From: Sporosarcina sp. FSL W8-0480
Lineage (GTDB): Bacteria > Bacillota > Bacilli > Bacillales_A > Planococcaceae
Length of the DNA: 64,000 nucleotides
Assembly: GCF_037963765.1 (NCBI RefSeq)
Contig: NZ_CP150166.1
Coordinates: forward strand, 124,001-188,000
Direction of reading: 5' to 3'
Part shown: positions 25,623 to 35,946 of the stretch, piece after piece
How the letters are laid out: each line of letters begins with the position of its first letter
Position numbering within the stretch: position 1 is the first letter of the stretch
Notes under the pieces: generated by a model
Told to the model about the DNA's origin: nothing
The model's input: only the letters and a program-made list of their open reading frames with translations
Databases searched by the model: none
Position numbers and translations under genes: made by a program

Positions 25623-27829
25623 TCGCACTCCTCAATATCAGAAGCTGTTGACCGCATATAATACGTCGATTTCATGCCCGATTTCCACGCTTGAATATGC
25701 AAGTCTAAGAGGACGGAGGCGCGGATGTTATTCGGCACGTATATATTGAATGAAATCGCCTGGTCGATATGGCGCTGCCTTGCTGCGTTTTGCTGGATGG
25801 ACCAGCGTTGATCGACAATATACGCAGAACGGCGGTACACATCATACGTGTTGTGATCAAGATCGGGCGCAATGACCGGCAGCTTATAGTCTTTCTTTTC
25901 CTCGTGGTAGAACGGCTTGAAAATCGGATCGATGGAGGCAGTAGATCCTGCGATGACTGAAGTAGAGCTATTCGGCGCAACCGCCATTAAATAACCGTTC
26001 CGGATGCCGTTCGTGGCAACGTCGATTCGTAGTTCGCGCCATTCCTTTGAGTCGTATCCACGTTTCTCGAAATAAGCTCCACTCTGCCAATCCGACCCTT
26101 CGAATAATGGATACGCCCCTTTTTCATTCGCCAATTCCATCGACGCCCTGATCGTCAAAAAGGCGATTTTCTCGTAAAGTGCATCAGCATAATTTACCGC
26201 TTCATTTGATTCCCATTGGATATTTTTCAAAGCAAGAAGATGATGCCAGCCGAATGTCCCAAGCCCGATGCCCCGGTAACGGGCATTCGTCCGTTGCGCC
26301 TGAACGACCGGTATTTTATTCAAATCAATAACGTTGTCTAACATGCGCACTTGGATTGTGATGAGACGTTCCAACACATCTGTCGGCACGGCACGGCCAA
26401 GGTTAATGGACGACAAGTTGCATACGACAAAATCACCCGGCTTTGAACGGGTTACGACGATATCATCTTCAAGAGTGACCGAGTCGAATTGTGTCGGACT
26501 CTGATTTTGAGTTATTTCTGTACAAAGATTGCTCGAATACACCATACCTTCATGCTTATTCGGGTTCGCCCGGTTCACTTCATCACGGTAGAACATGAAC
26601 GGCGTGCCCGTTTCAAGCTGGCTACGCAAGATACGTTTCATGATTTCAATTGCCGGCACAGTATCCTTTGACAATTCAGGGTGGTTGGCACACTCCTCAT
26701 ACTTCCTGCGGAATGAACCGTCGCCCTTCTTTTCATCATAATGATCCTCGAGCGAATACCCCATCACGGTCCGAACTTCATGCGGATCGAATAAATGCCA
26801 GTCACCTCGCGCTTCGACTTGCTCCATGAAAAGATCCGGCAAGCAGACACCTGTGAAAATATCATGTGCACGGAGGCGATCATCGCCATTGTTCAGCTTA
26901 AGGTCGAGGAATGTGAATATATCCTTATGCCATACATCGAGGTAAACCGCAATCGCACCTTGACGCTGACCAAGCTGATCGACGCTGACAGCTGTGTTGT
27001 TAAGCTGTTTAATCCACGGAAGAACGCCGCTTGATGCACCCTTGAAACCGCGGATGGAAGAGCCGCGTGAACGGACTTTACCCATATAAACTCCTATTCC
27101 TCCGCCATATTTCGATAGATTCGCAATATCTGTATTGCTGTCATAGATTCCTTGAAGCGAATCGTCGACGGTGTCGATGAAGCAGCTTGATAGCTGGCCA
27201 TGCGGCTTCCCTGCGTTCGCAAGCGTCGGCGTCGCGACGGTCATATACAGATTGCTCATCGCCCAGTAGGCTTCGGCCACTTTTTCAAGACGGTTCACTG
27301 TTTCATTTTGCATAAGTGTCATCGCGATGATAAGCCAACGTTCTTGCGGGAGTTCTACAGGCTGTTTATTGAAGTCAACAGCGGCATACCGGTCCATCAA
27401 TGTTTTCAACCCGATATACGTGAACAGCTTGTCCCGCTTGGGGTCGATGAAGTTGCCGATCGTTTGCAATTCTTCACTTGAGTATTTGTCCAATAATTCA
27501 ATTGCATAGAGACCTTTATCTACTAACCGTTTAACATTCTGTGCGAAATCCGTATACACTTTCGCACCACGCTGGCTTTCCTGGCGGGAATAAACTTCTT
27601 TTAGATAAATCCTTGCAGCAACGAATGTCCAATATGCGGATGCTTCATCAATATTACTGAGCGCCTCTAAAATCATTGCTTTCGACCAATCAGAGCTACT
27701 TCCATCAGGATGTCGTTCCAGCCATTTCTGACTAACTTCTTCCAACGTCGCCATCCGCGTTTTCCCGAATTCCGCTTCCAAACTCTCCAATATGCTTGCA
27801 ACATCTAATTTTTCACGAATCAACGTCAT
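25607..27829 (-). CDS. nrdE: Class I ribonucleotide reductase alpha subunit
   Basis: Catalytic subunit reducing ribonucleotides to deoxyribonucleotides, 740 residues. Active-site features: first redox Cys in LSSCFIDT, radical site SSNLCTEI, second redox Cys in DFVVCNLSSINL, tyrosines near YYMRSTASD and a C-terminal ECEWCHS with a CxxC dithiol. The roughly 90 residues before the core look like a shortened or degenerate ATP-cone. ATG 27829 has AGGAGG 9 bases upstream. The frame is open further upstream, but that part is the cobalamin riboswitch leader. Operon order nrdE-flavodoxin-nrdF. Confidence 0.93.
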   Translation of the reverse strand: MTLIREKLDVASILESLEAEFGKTRMATLEEVSQKWLERHPDGSSSDWSKAMILEALSNIDEASAYWTFVAARIYLKEVYSRQESQRGAKVYTDFAQNVKRLVDKGLYAIELLDKYSSEELQTIGNFIDPKRDKLFTYIGLKTLMDRYAAVDFNKQPVELPQERWLIIAMTLMQNETVNRLEKVAEAYWAMSNLYMTVATPTLANAGKPHGQLSSCFIDTVDDSLQGIYDSNTDIANLSKYGGGIGVYMGKVRSRGSSIRGFKGASSGVLPWIKQLNNTAVSVDQLGQRQGAIAVYLDVWHKDIFTFLDLKLNNGDDRLRAHDIFTGVCLPDLFMEQVEARGDWHLFDPHEVRTVMGYSLEDHYDEKKGDGSFRRKYEECANHPELSKDTVPAIEIMKRILRSQLETGTPFMFYRDEVNRANPNKHEGMVYSSNLCTEITQNQSPTQFDSVTLEDDIVVTRSKPGDFVVCNLSSINLGRAVPTDVLERLITIQVRMLDNVIDLNKIPVVQAQRTNARYRGIGLGTFGWHHLLALKNIQWESNEAVNYADALYEKIAFLTIRASMELANEKGAYPLFEGSDWQSGAYFEKRGYDSKEWRELRIDVATNGIRNGYLMAVAPNSSTSVIAGSTASIDPIFKPFYHEEKKDYKLPVIAPDLDHNTYDVYRRSAYIVDQRWSIQQNAARQRHIDQAISFNIYVPNNIRASVLLDLHIQAWKSGMKSTYYMRSTASDIEECEWCHS

Positions 27830-27857
27830 CAAGTGAATCCTCCTTTGATGCACAATA

Positions 27858-27898
27858 CAAAAAAGCGATGATTCCACCTCTTCGGTAGAGTCATCGCT
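27858..27898 (-). terminator. Attenuator hairpin of the nrd leader
   Basis: AGCGATGA (minus strand, 27898-27891) pairs with TCATCGCT (27871-27864), the inner part of the stem also pairs, and TTTTTTG follows directly. It ends about 13 bases before the nrdE ribosome site and is the expression platform of the riboswitch. Confidence 0.85.
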
Positions 27899-27922
27899 CA
27901 TGGTTTTTGATGTTGGAAACAG

Positions 27923-28146
27923 ATCGGGATTCCGCAAAAAAATGAAAGCAAAAACCCGCTCGCTTCCACCTCTCAACCCCCGAAGAAAGTGTCGCTTGAC
28001 GATGGACGGCAGGTCTACTGGCTTTCGCTTCATCCTTCCATCTCCCTTCCCGCAGCTAAATGCTACAGTGGTTATTGAGACGGTCGTCTGCGAGTACAGT
28101 TGCGGGGACAGCTCCAATTTGCGGATTCCCTTTTAAACCGATAACG
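27923..28146 (-). promoter_or_regulatory. Cobalamin riboswitch upstream of nrdE
   Basis: The minus-strand leader contains the class hallmarks. GGGAATCCGC is followed by the CCCCGCAACTGTA block at about 28095-28120, and the B12 box is AAGCCAGTAGACCTGCC at about 28005-28025. Closing segments ATCGG and CCGAT pair at the two ends. Cobalamin binding should favour the downstream terminator and switch off this B12-independent reductase. Confidence 0.9.
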
Positions 28147-28289
28147 GTACCATTCCATCGTTCGATACTATATATTGTGCTGTTATGTACTTCACTACCC
28201 TAACATGTTGTGGTTTAATCGTAAATAGGTAGAAAGATATTTTATAAGATTTCATCAAAGTAGGAGCTATGCGATTGGATGCATAGCTT

Positions 28290-29546
28290 CTATTTCTTGA
28301 ATGGGGTCAGTGCATTCGTCTGATCCACAAAAATGAATCCATCGTATCGACTACCGACCCTTGATGGCACATAATTTCCATACGCCTCAAACTCCGGGTT
28401 ATAGACGACTCCGATAGCCCGATGGCCGATCCATTCGTTGAATAAATGACGGTTTTCCTCTGTGAATAATATGACTTGATCATCTGCCTTTGCCGCATGC
28501 ATCTGACCTTCCCATGAATTGAACTTGGCAGGTGGGACTTTCATCTTTTGTAACGGTTCGCCCCAATCTTCGCTGGCAATGACGGTTCCTTCATACGTAC
28601 CGAAGCCGATGGCAAATGTGTTATCCCTCCCATATTTCTCCCTGATGAGCTGCCCGACATTGATCATATTATGGTCGGCCATCGATGTTTCCAACGCATC
28701 GCCGACATGAGTATTATGCTCCCAGATGATGATTTTAGCGTCACCGCCATGGTAGTTCAAGAGTTCACCGACCGCCTCCACCATATGCATATCACGGATA
28801 TTCCACGAGATGGCGTCGTCCTGCATCATCGCTCTGTAATAGGATTCAGCGTTTTTAGCGACCAATGCATTCATCGTCACATTCAAATCCTTCTCCTGTT
28901 CATCCGAATAAAGATCCTCATGACTCCGAATAGTCGTCAGCAAGTTCGTCACTTCACGAATGCACTCATCCGAAAAATGGGCGGTCGACAACGCATAATG
29001 CTCAGGCATGCGGTTGTACGGCTCAAAACAGGAAAAAGCTCTTTTCGCCATTTCCAAGTCCGCATTATAAGTGGGATTTTCCTGAAGAAATTGTAGCAAC
29101 TCATCTATCGACTCATAAAGGCTGTACATATCAATCCCGTAAAACCCTGTTTTATCAGCCGCATCCTTTACTTCATTTTCACGCTTCAACCATTCAATAA
29201 GCTCCCCAACTTCTTCATTCGCCCACATCCACGTCGGCCAACGATTGAATGATTGTGACAGCACTTGCCGGGCGGTTTTTCCCTTCTCATCAAAGCCTTT
29301 CACATAGCGGTTAACCGCCTGAGCGGACGGCCAATCTCCTTCTACTGCGATGATTTTGAATCCCTTTTCCTGAATAAGCCGCTTCGATAATGCCGCGCGA
29401 ACTTTGTAAAACTCTGAAGTTCCATGCGTTGCCTCACCTAATAGGACAATCCGCGCTTCCCCAATTGCGTCCATAATATTGCCGAACGCCTTGTCATCTA
29501 ACGGAAAAGCGTGCTCCTGTATCGCGGCGATCAGTCTTTTCGACAA
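28290..29546 (-). CDS. Erythromycin esterase family protein
   Basis: A 418-residue member of the EreA/EreB-like superfamily, which uses a conserved histidine and glutamates in a metal-free hydrolase fold. Visible blocks: LLGEATHGTSEFY near residue 34, IAVEGDWPSAQAVNRY near 70, FYGIDMYSLYES near 145, IIWEHNTHVGDA near 270, and a C-terminal YVPSRVGSRYDGFIF. Many chromosomal Bacillales relatives have no shown macrolide activity, so resistance should not be assumed. TTG start with AGGAGGG about 6 bases upstream. Single-gene unit followed by a weak hairpin at about 28246-28275. Confidence 0.85.
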   Translation of the reverse strand: MSKRLIAAIQEHAFPLDDKAFGNIMDAIGEARIVLLGEATHGTSEFYKVRAALSKRLIQEKGFKIIAVEGDWPSAQAVNRYVKGFDEKGKTARQVLSQSFNRWPTWMWANEEVGELIEWLKRENEVKDAADKTGFYGIDMYSLYESIDELLQFLQENPTYNADLEMAKRAFSCFEPYNRMPEHYALSTAHFSDECIREVTNLLTTIRSHEDLYSDEQEKDLNVTMNALVAKNAESYYRAMMQDDAISWNIRDMHMVEAVGELLNYHGGDAKIIIWEHNTHVGDALETSMADHNMINVGQLIREKYGRDNTFAIGFGTYEGTVIASEDWGEPLQKMKVPPAKFNSWEGQMHAAKADDQVILFTEENRHLFNEWIGHRAIGVVYNPEFEAYGNYVPSRVGSRYDGFIFVDQTNALTPFKK

Positions 29547-29639
29547 ATCAATCCCTCCTCTGCAGATAGCATACCCGAGGGAGGCGAATGGAAACCGGGA
29601 GAGGCCACTATCAGCATGAATTCCCTCATGTAAAATTGG

Positions 29640-29765
29640 TTATCACCGACTTGCGGAGGATTACCACCGACATTTCGGGTGTTACCACCGACTCTCGACC
29701 GTTTACCACCGACTCTCGACCGTTTACCACCGTTTCTCAACCGTTTACCACCGATTGACTACAAT
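29640..29765. repeat. Intergenic 21-bp tandem array F, 6 units
   Basis: Units start at 29640, 29661, 29682, 29703, 29724 and 29745, exactly 21 apart, with core TTACCACCGACTCTCGACC. Two further units (TTATCACCG) at 29826 and 29847 are 21 apart but out of register with the first six. The stretch between them is unique. Located between the start of the esterase-like gene and the end of the lipoprotein gene, the only array between genes of the same direction. Confidence 0.92.
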
Positions 29766-29874
29766 TCAAGCGGGTTTGCGTACAACTCACCCGCGCCGCA
29801 ATGCAATTTCCAGTGGCAAAAAAGTTTATCACCGCTCACGATACATTTATCACCGTTCGACAAATTCCACCATC

Positions 29875-29901
29875 AAAAAAACCGCCCAATTAAGGACGGT
29901 T
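29875..29901 (-). terminator. Terminator of the lipoprotein gene
   Basis: AACCGTCC and GGGCGGTT pair with one wobble on the minus strand and are followed by a run of seven T residues, 14 bases after the stop. Confidence 0.8.
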
Positions 29902-29914
29902 GCCAAGAAAGCTT

Positions 29915-31093
29915 CTATTCATCTGCAACTTCGAGTGTTCCCAACCCGTCATCAGGCAGAAGCTCGAAGATCCATTTCTTTTCATTCTCATCAAAAATAA
30001 CATCATTGATTACGACATAGCCAGTTGATAGCCTTTCACCTGAAATCTCCAGGGCTTTCGCTACAGCCTCGGACTCGGAAAGCTTCGCATTCACAGGCTT
30101 GTAGTCCGGCAAAATTTCCACAAATTTTGCAGTCCCTTGCACAGGATAGGATTCCATTATGCCGCCTGATGCTTCCACTTTCACCCGCTGGCCGACTTTC
30201 AACTTGTCAGCTTCAGGGAATTTGTAAAACCCTGTAGTTTCATCTGGACCAGCTACCAAGAACTGCCCTTCACTAACAGACAGTATAAATCCACCAACAT
30301 CCGTGTGGGGAGTGTGAGTGTAAGTTTGTTCAGGAGCAATAAGCCTTGATTCCCCGGGAGCAGCTACCATTCTTCCATCCTGCGTGAAATTGATTGTTCG
30401 GTCGGCGAATTGTTGGCGCAACTCTTCTTGCTGCTTCGGCGTAAGAAAATCATGGGAAACTTCAATCTCGCCTTTGATGACATCGACATACAACGCATAG
30501 GATCCCTGTTCCGTTTCGATTCCTTTCAACGCTTCCGCGACTTCATCCTGTAAATCATTGAGCTCTTTTTCCGTATGAGGGCTGCGGAAAAAATAGATTG
30601 GTTCTGCCAAGATTTCGCCCGCATCCACTTTAGGTTGCAGCAGATCGAGCACTTGCTGAACGCGTTCATCCGGTTCCTTTAACCCGATCCAGACACCAGA
30701 TTGCTCAGCGCCTCTCGTCTGAAGTTCGGTGAAGAGTACTCCTACATTACTAATACCACCCTCACCGTAGACTTCTTCCACCGCCTGGATTGCAGCGGGT
30801 GCTTCAATTACTTTGACCGCCAAATCCTCTGTCAGCTCTTTTGTTGGCGGCTCAAACTCAGGGGGTGTTTCAATGGTAGCCGACTTGTCTCGCTTAGGCG
30901 TCTCCTTAGCGGTTTGCTTTAATTCCGCAATGATTTCACGCCCACTAACCGTCTTCAACGTCTTCCATTCAACACTGTCCCCAACACTATCCACAACACT
31001 ATCTTCAACCGCGACATTTTTCGGCGATGCATTCGTTCCGCATCCGCCTAACAATAAAGCAGCACCTAATAAGATTGATAACCTATAGTTCAT
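29915..31093 (-). CDS. Lipoprotein with DUF3221-like domain
   Basis: A 392-residue predicted lipoprotein: signal peptide with lipobox LLLGGC (Cys about residue 18), then a Ser/Val-rich spacer. ATG 31093 has GGGAGG 7 bases upstream; the longer open frame upstream covers the argS leader on the other strand and is not used. The middle resembles a periplasmic-type adhesive or sensory domain of unknown function. Residues from about 290 (DVGGFILSVSEGQFLVAG, then VGQRVKVEA) match the small beta-barrel pattern of DUF3221. Function unknown; no operon partner. Confidence 0.75.
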   Translation of the reverse strand: MNYRLSILLGAALLLGGCGTNASPKNVAVEDSVVDSVGDSVEWKTLKTVSGREIIAELKQTAKETPKRDKSATIETPPEFEPPTKELTEDLAVKVIEAPAAIQAVEEVYGEGGISNVGVLFTELQTRGAEQSGVWIGLKEPDERVQQVLDLLQPKVDAGEILAEPIYFFRSPHTEKELNDLQDEVAEALKGIETEQGSYALYVDVIKGEIEVSHDFLTPKQQEELRQQFADRTINFTQDGRMVAAPGESRLIAPEQTYTHTPHTDVGGFILSVSEGQFLVAGPDETTGFYKFPEADKLKVGQRVKVEASGGIMESYPVQGTAKFVEILPDYKPVNAKLSESEAVAKALEISGERLSTGYVVINDVIFDENEKKWIFELLPDDGLGTLEVADE

Positions 31094-31184
31094 GTCAAAA
31101 CCTCCCATCAACGAATTAGACGGATGATTCGCACAAAAGTTTCGTGAAGCCCATTGACACATAGCCACCGATTTGTTACATTCA

Positions 31185-31435
31185 ACTACAATATCGATGA
31201 CGAAGAGAGTAATGATTCTGTCCTTCCATAGCGAGCCGGGGTTGGTGGGAGCCTGGCGAAGATGAATTATGAAGCGCACTTCGTAGATGCTTTTCTGAAT
31301 GAAGTAGGAAAAGCCGGTGTCTCGCCGTTAGGAGAAAGGGGCCCCTACCCATATTTGACAGGGGCAATTTGAGTGGTACCGCGGAACAAGCTTTCGTCTC
31401 ATTTATTGAGATTGAGGGCTTTTTATTTTATCTGA
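31185..31435 (+). promoter_or_regulatory. T-box leader of argS
   Basis: Contains AGAGAGTA near 31203 (stem I), an AGCGAGCCGGGG/GGGAGCCTGGC apical part, the T-box sequence GAGTGGTACCGCGG at about 31372-31385 and a terminator (GTCTCA...TGAGA... then GGGCTTTTTATTTT) at about 31398-31432. A CGC triplet at 31275-31277 followed by A is the likely arginine specifier codon. Uncharged tRNA-Arg should promote readthrough. Confidence 0.9.
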
Positions 31436-31451
31436 AAAGGGGTTCGTGTAT

Positions 31452-33116
31452 ATGAAAAAGGACATTCTACAAGCTTTACAATTAGTCAGCCCGATTCCAT
31501 TGGAGGAGCATATGTTGGAGCGCCCGTCGCACGCACAGTTAGGGGATTTTGCATTGCCTTGTTTTCCTTTTGCAAAGGTCTTGCGTAAATCACCAGTTGC
31601 TATCGCGGAGGAGATGGCTTCTTCCGTCAATCATCCGTTAATCCAGAAAGCTGAAGCAGTAAATGGGTATGTGAATCTGTTCTTGAACAGGAAAGTCATT
31701 GCCGATTCGCTTCTTCAGACAATCTTGGAACAATCGACTTCATATGGCACTTCCAATGAAGGCAATGGTGGTGTAGTAACGATTGATATGTCCTCACCGA
31801 ATATCGCTAAGCCGTTTTCCATGGGCCATCTGCGTTCCACGGTCATCGGGAATTCCATTGCTTTATTGCTCAAAAAGAATGGCTACACCCCTGTGAAGAT
31901 CAATTACATCGGTGATTGGGGAACCCAATTCGGAAAGCTGCTCACTGCATATCGGAAATGGGGCAATGAGGAGGATGTCCGTCAGGCTCCAATCGAGACA
32001 TTACTGAAATTGTATATCCGTTTTCATGAGGAAGCGGAGAAGGATTCTTCCTTGAACGACGAAGGACGTGCAGCATTCAAAGCATTGGAGGATGGCGATA
32101 CCGACGCACTTGCCCTCTGGGACTGGTTCAAGACTGAGTCTCTGAAGGAATTCCAGCGAATTTATGATCTTTTGGGCGTTACCTTCGATTCGTACAACGG
32201 CGAAGCATATTACAATGACAAAATGGAACCTGTTGTTCAAGAGCTTGAAGATAAAGGTCTATTGGTCGAATCTGATGGCGCCATGGTTGTGGAACTTGAA
32301 GAAGGTATGCCGCCGTGTTTGATTAAAAAATCAGATGGCGCGACGTTGTACGCAACACGGGATTTGGCTGCTGCTATTGACCGGAAAAACAAGTATGACT
32401 TCGTTAAATCCGTATACGTAGTCGGGAATGAACAAAGCCTGCACTTTACGCAAGTGAAACAGGTTTTGGGGAAATTGGGGCATGAATGGGAAAAGACAAT
32501 CGTGCATGTACCGTTCGGACTCATCTTGCAAGGCGGGAAGAAGATGTCGACGCGTAAAGGAAAGATTGTTTTGCTCGAGAATGTTTTGAAGGAAGCGATT
32601 GAACTTGCGCAGAAAAACATCAAGGAGAAAAACCCATCCCTTGCCAATCGATCCGAAGTGGCAGAAGCGGTCGGTGTCGGGGCCATTTTATTCAGCGACT
32701 TGAAGCAACATCGGAAGCATGATATCGAATTTAACTTGGAATCGATGTTGCAAGTAGAGGGCGAAACAGGTCCGTACGTCCAATATGCGAATGCGCGGGC
32801 CCACTCGATTTTGCGTAAGGTCGGTGAAATTAATTCATTCACCATAAATGAAGTGAACGATCATGAATGGGAAACGATCAAGCTGCTTGAACAATTTCCA
32901 CAGGCTGTCAAACGGGCGGCTGACGATTTGGACCCTTCAATTATCGCGAAATACGCTATTGATTTCGCGCAAGCGTTCAATTCATTTTACGGGAATGTCC
33001 AAGTGTTAACCGACCAGGCAAATCTGCCCTATCGCACTGCTCTCATCGAAACTGTCACAATCGTCTTAACGGAATCTCTGCGCTTGTTAGGAATGAAAGC
33101 TCCTAAAGAAATGTAG
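31452..33116 (+). CDS. argS: Arginyl-tRNA synthetase
   Basis: Charges tRNA-Arg. Class I motifs: the HIGH-type motif FSMGHLRS at about residue 120 and KKMSTRKGK as the KMSKS loop near 360. The C-terminal anticodon-binding DALR domain begins around GPYVQYANARAHSI. 554 residues from ATG 31452, which has AAGGGG 9 bases upstream; an in-frame GTG at 31446 is less well placed. The T-box leader gives amino-acid-responsive control. The sequence type (MGHLRS with KINYIGDWGTQFG) resembles the variants found as second copies in some bacilli, so another argS may exist elsewhere. Confidence 0.95.
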   Translation: MKKDILQALQLVSPIPLEEHMLERPSHAQLGDFALPCFPFAKVLRKSPVAIAEEMASSVNHPLIQKAEAVNGYVNLFLNRKVIADSLLQTILEQSTSYGTSNEGNGGVVTIDMSSPNIAKPFSMGHLRSTVIGNSIALLLKKNGYTPVKINYIGDWGTQFGKLLTAYRKWGNEEDVRQAPIETLLKLYIRFHEEAEKDSSLNDEGRAAFKALEDGDTDALALWDWFKTESLKEFQRIYDLLGVTFDSYNGEAYYNDKMEPVVQELEDKGLLVESDGAMVVELEEGMPPCLIKKSDGATLYATRDLAAAIDRKNKYDFVKSVYVVGNEQSLHFTQVKQVLGKLGHEWEKTIVHVPFGLILQGGKKMSTRKGKIVLLENVLKEAIELAQKNIKEKNPSLANRSEVAEAVGVGAILFSDLKQHRKHDIEFNLESMLQVEGETGPYVQYANARAHSILRKVGEINSFTINEVNDHEWETIKLLEQFPQAVKRAADDLDPSIIAKYAIDFAQAFNSFYGNVQVLTDQANLPYRTALIETVTIVLTESLRLLGMKAPKEM

Positions 33117-33127
33117 ATTTTCATGTA

Positions 33128-33165
33128 AAAAAGCAAACGAGTTAGTGCCGACTCGTTTGCTTTTT
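33128..33165. terminator. Bidirectional terminator between argS and bceB
   Basis: AAAAAGCAAACGAGT and ACTCGTTTGCTTTTT form a perfect 15-base-pair stem with an 8-base loop, with T runs in both directions. It separates the convergent argS and bceB. Confidence 0.92.
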
Positions 33166-33168
33166 GGT

Positions 33169-33211
33169 TTATCACTGACTTTTGTGGGTTTATCACCGAC
33201 TCGCCATTTTT
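33169..33211. repeat. Intergenic 21-bp repeat G, 2 units
   Basis: TTATCACTGACT at 33169 and TTATCACCGACT at 33190 are exactly 21 bases apart. This is a minimal version of the arrays seen elsewhere, directly after the argS/bceB terminator. Confidence 0.7.
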
Positions 33212-33248
33212 CATCAATAATCCGCCCCATTGACAATGACTTTCCCCA

Positions 33249-35180
33249 TCAAAGTGCCGCTTTCACCGTTTTGCGATAATACCCGACGGTTAAAAATGCA
33301 TAGACGAGATAAATCAATGCGTAGAGACCCATCGCGATGGATGCAGGCAACGTAATATCTGACATGAAAATGAAAGATGCTGCTTTTATCGCAAAGATTG
33401 AGTGAAGCAATCCAATCAAAAGCGGCAGGCCGAAGACGAACACTTGCTTACGGACAATGCCCCGCATAATGTCTTGTACCGTGAAGCCTAATTGGCGCAA
33501 AGTTGCGTAGCTGCTTCTTTCCTGTTCCGCCTCCGTCATTTGCTTGAAGTATAAAATACTACCTGTCGAAATGAGGAAAACAAGTCCAAGGAAACCTGAA
33601 ATGAAGATGAATAATCCACTGCTTTCCATCGTCCGTACATACTGCGAGTAATAATCGAATCCATATTGATCATTTTCCTTATTGATGCGCTTGAAGATAT
33701 CAGATGCTTCGATAAGCTGATCTTGATCCGGCACATTGATGACGTAGGTGTTTGAAATGCGCCAACCGTTTTCATCATTCACAAATTGATCTTTTAATTT
33801 TTGATAGAATGCATCGTTCACAACAAGTTGTGTCGTCGCTGAAGAGTTTAAGGCATTTCCTTCGCTCACTTTCACAACTTTCATATTAGATTCTATTTCA
33901 CTATTCGATAACCCAACATTGAATGGGACTTCAATCGATTTTAATAGCCAGTAGATGCCTGCATCATAAAGGTGCGCGGCATCGGATTCGGTGATTTCAA
34001 TGTCCGCACCCGCTTGTTGCAATTGTTTGTCGCTTATAATATTTGCTCCAAACGATGTGGATATCATTTCTGGCGCACTACCGTCTTCAAATTCACCATC
34101 CACTTGCAGTGTTTCAACCGTTGCATACGTATACGCAATATTTTGCTTATCCAGTTCACTGACAAATTGTGCGGATGCTTCTTGACCGTCCTCATACCAA
34201 AAATTATCAAAAGCAAAATCAAAAGGATAGACAAGTCGTGTTTCTTTCTCCGACGAATAATAAAGCGAATATGCTCCCGCCAACATCGTCAAAGTCATTG
34301 CGGACAACACTGTAATAATCGTCAATGAGTTCGCATTTGCCTTCATCCGGTGCATGATCGGCGCAATCGACAAACTATTGTTCAACCCAAGATGACCTTG
34401 TTTCCTTTTACGAATCTGGTAAAGCACCCATCCGATTGCCACTCGGAACAATAAATACGTTCCAAGGATTGTCGTGGCCAAAACGACAACCATATTGATG
34501 AGCAACAAAGCATTCATCATTCGACCGGACAACCAGTATCCGAATGCGATGAGCAAAATTCCCAAAACTGCAAGAAGTGCCGACATAAACGCTTTCGGCT
34601 TCTTCGGATGCTCGCCTGTCTTATCAGCATTGAATAATCCCAATAATGTATTTCGGTAAACAGCGACGATCATTTGGATTGACGTCAAAATGATGATTGC
34701 AAGGAATACGATAACTGTCTGGATAACAGCCGCCGTCGAAAATTCCACTTCGATAAATCCATCAAATCCGATGAGTTTCATTAACAACAATAAAAACAAT
34801 CGTGAGACGAGAATTCCTATGCCAATCCCAATCGCTAATGCCCCCGCACCAAGCAAGGAGTTTTCGATAATCAACAGACGAGATACAGAGCCTTTCGTCA
34901 GTCCAATCAATTGATACAGCCCGATTTCACGGCTTCTTCTCTTCAAGAAAATTGCATTTGCATAGACGATGAATATCCCTGCGATGAACAATAATAGAAT
35001 TCCCGCTACTTTGAAAGCCGCACCCATGCTACCCCCCGATCTCTCAACAACCGACGGATCATGCTGCAAAGTCGCAAAGACAAAGTACAGGACAACACTT
35101 AGTATGAGAGCGAAAAAGTATAGATAATAATGCTTGATATTCTTCCGCATGCTACGGATGACGAGATCAAAGAGCGTCAA
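33249..35180 (-). CDS. bceB: BceB-type ABC permease of a peptide-antibiotic sensing module
   Basis: A 643-residue FtsX-family permease with about ten membrane helices and a large extracellular loop of roughly 200 residues between helices 7 and 8 (about 300-510), the layout of BceB/VraG transporters that detect and remove bacitracin-like peptides. I place the start at TTG 35180 ([14 protein letters not shown]), 8 bases after GGGGG, because homologues begin there; GTG 35201 extends the frame into bceA. Works with bceA and signals to BceS. Peptide specificity cannot be told from sequence. Confidence 0.9.
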   Translation of the reverse strand: MTLFDLVIRSMRKNIKHYYLYFFALILSVVLYFVFATLQHDPSVVERSGGSMGAAFKVAGILLLFIAGIFIVYANAIFLKRRSREIGLYQLIGLTKGSVSRLLIIENSLLGAGALAIGIGIGILVSRLFLLLLMKLIGFDGFIEVEFSTAAVIQTVIVFLAIIILTSIQMIVAVYRNTLLGLFNADKTGEHPKKPKAFMSALLAVLGILLIAFGYWLSGRMMNALLLINMVVVLATTILGTYLLFRVAIGWVLYQIRKRKQGHLGLNNSLSIAPIMHRMKANANSLTIITVLSAMTLTMLAGAYSLYYSSEKETRLVYPFDFAFDNFWYEDGQEASAQFVSELDKQNIAYTYATVETLQVDGEFEDGSAPEMISTSFGANIISDKQLQQAGADIEITESDAAHLYDAGIYWLLKSIEVPFNVGLSNSEIESNMKVVKVSEGNALNSSATTQLVVNDAFYQKLKDQFVNDENGWRISNTYVINVPDQDQLIEASDIFKRINKENDQYGFDYYSQYVRTMESSGLFIFISGFLGLVFLISTGSILYFKQMTEAEQERSSYATLRQLGFTVQDIMRGIVRKQVFVFGLPLLIGLLHSIFAIKAASFIFMSDITLPASIAMGLYALIYLVYAFLTVGYYRKTVKAAL

Positions 35181-35946
35181 CGCTGTCACCCCCGAGGACA
35201 CCTTGTACTTTCAGGATTTCCTGGAAGAAGGCTTGTCTCGTTTTTTCGCCGCGATACAATTCCGAGTATATATTGCCGTCCTTGAGGAAAACGACTCGGC
35301 TACAGTAGCTTGATGCGACAGGGTCATGCGTCACCATCATGATTGTGACGCCACGTTGTTTATTCACATCTTCCAAAGTGCCAAGCAAAGAAGATGCAGA
35401 TTTCGAATCGAGCGCACCGGTCGGTTCATCTGCAAAAACCATCGATGGCTTATTAATAAGCGCACGTGCTGCAGAAGTCCGTTGCTTTTGCCCCCCGGAA
35501 ATTTCATGTGGATATTTGTCCGCCAACTCTTTAATGCCTAAGATATCTGCAATTGTATTGAATTGATCCTCCGCCACTCGTTTTTTCATTTTACCGAGAG
35601 AGACCGGCAACAGGATGTTCTCCTTCACTGTCAATGTATCTAAAAGATTATAATCTTGGAAGATGAACCCTAATTTATCGCGCCTGAATGCAGATAACTC
35701 TCGGTCTTTCATCTTCGAAATGTCAGCATCTCCAATAAGAATCGAGCCTTCTGTCGTACGGTCTATCGTCGCAAGAACGTTTAAAAGTGTCGTCTTCCCA
35801 GCGCCTGAAGCTCCCATGATTCCGACAAATTCCCCTTCCAACACTCGCAAGTCAATACCTTTCAATACTTGTTGCACATTGCTGCGTGTTCCGTACGATT
35901 TACGGATGTTTTGAGCATGTAAAACTGTTTTATGTTGGTCCATCAT
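35167..35946 (-). CDS. bceA: BceA-type ABC ATPase
   Basis: A 259-residue ATPase: Walker [10 protein letters not shown], signature [11 protein letters not shown], Walker [13 protein letters not shown]-loop VTHDP. The C-terminal part after residue 225 is typical of BceA/VraF. Two tandem ATGs (35946, 35943) follow GGGAGG. It overlaps bceB and lies behind a palindrome that fits a BceR operator. Confidence 0.93.
   Translation of the reverse strand: MMDQHKTVLHAQNIRKSYGTRSNVQQVLKGIDLRVLEGEFVGIMGASGAGKTTLLNVLATIDRTTEGSILIGDADISKMKDRELSAFRRDKLGFIFQDYNLLDTLTVKENILLPVSLGKMKKRVAEDQFNTIADILGIKELADKYPHEISGGQKQRTSAARALINKPSMVFADEPTGALDSKSASSLLGTLEDVNKQRGVTIMMVTHDPVASSYCSRVVFLKDGNIYSELYRGEKTRQAFFQEILKVQGVLGGDSVDAL

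Noticed and set aside
27830..28117. N-terminal extension of the nrdE reading frame
   Set aside because: This segment is the cobalamin riboswitch and terminator; ATG 27829 has an AGGAGG at the right distance.
28290..29546. Acquired macrolide-resistance gene
   Set aside because: Composition and context look chromosomal, with no mobile element; the family includes many proteins without known drug activity.
31094..31279. N-terminal extension of the lipoprotein gene
   Set aside because: A proper signal peptide with lipobox starts at 31093 behind GGGAGG; the extension overlaps the argS T-box leader.
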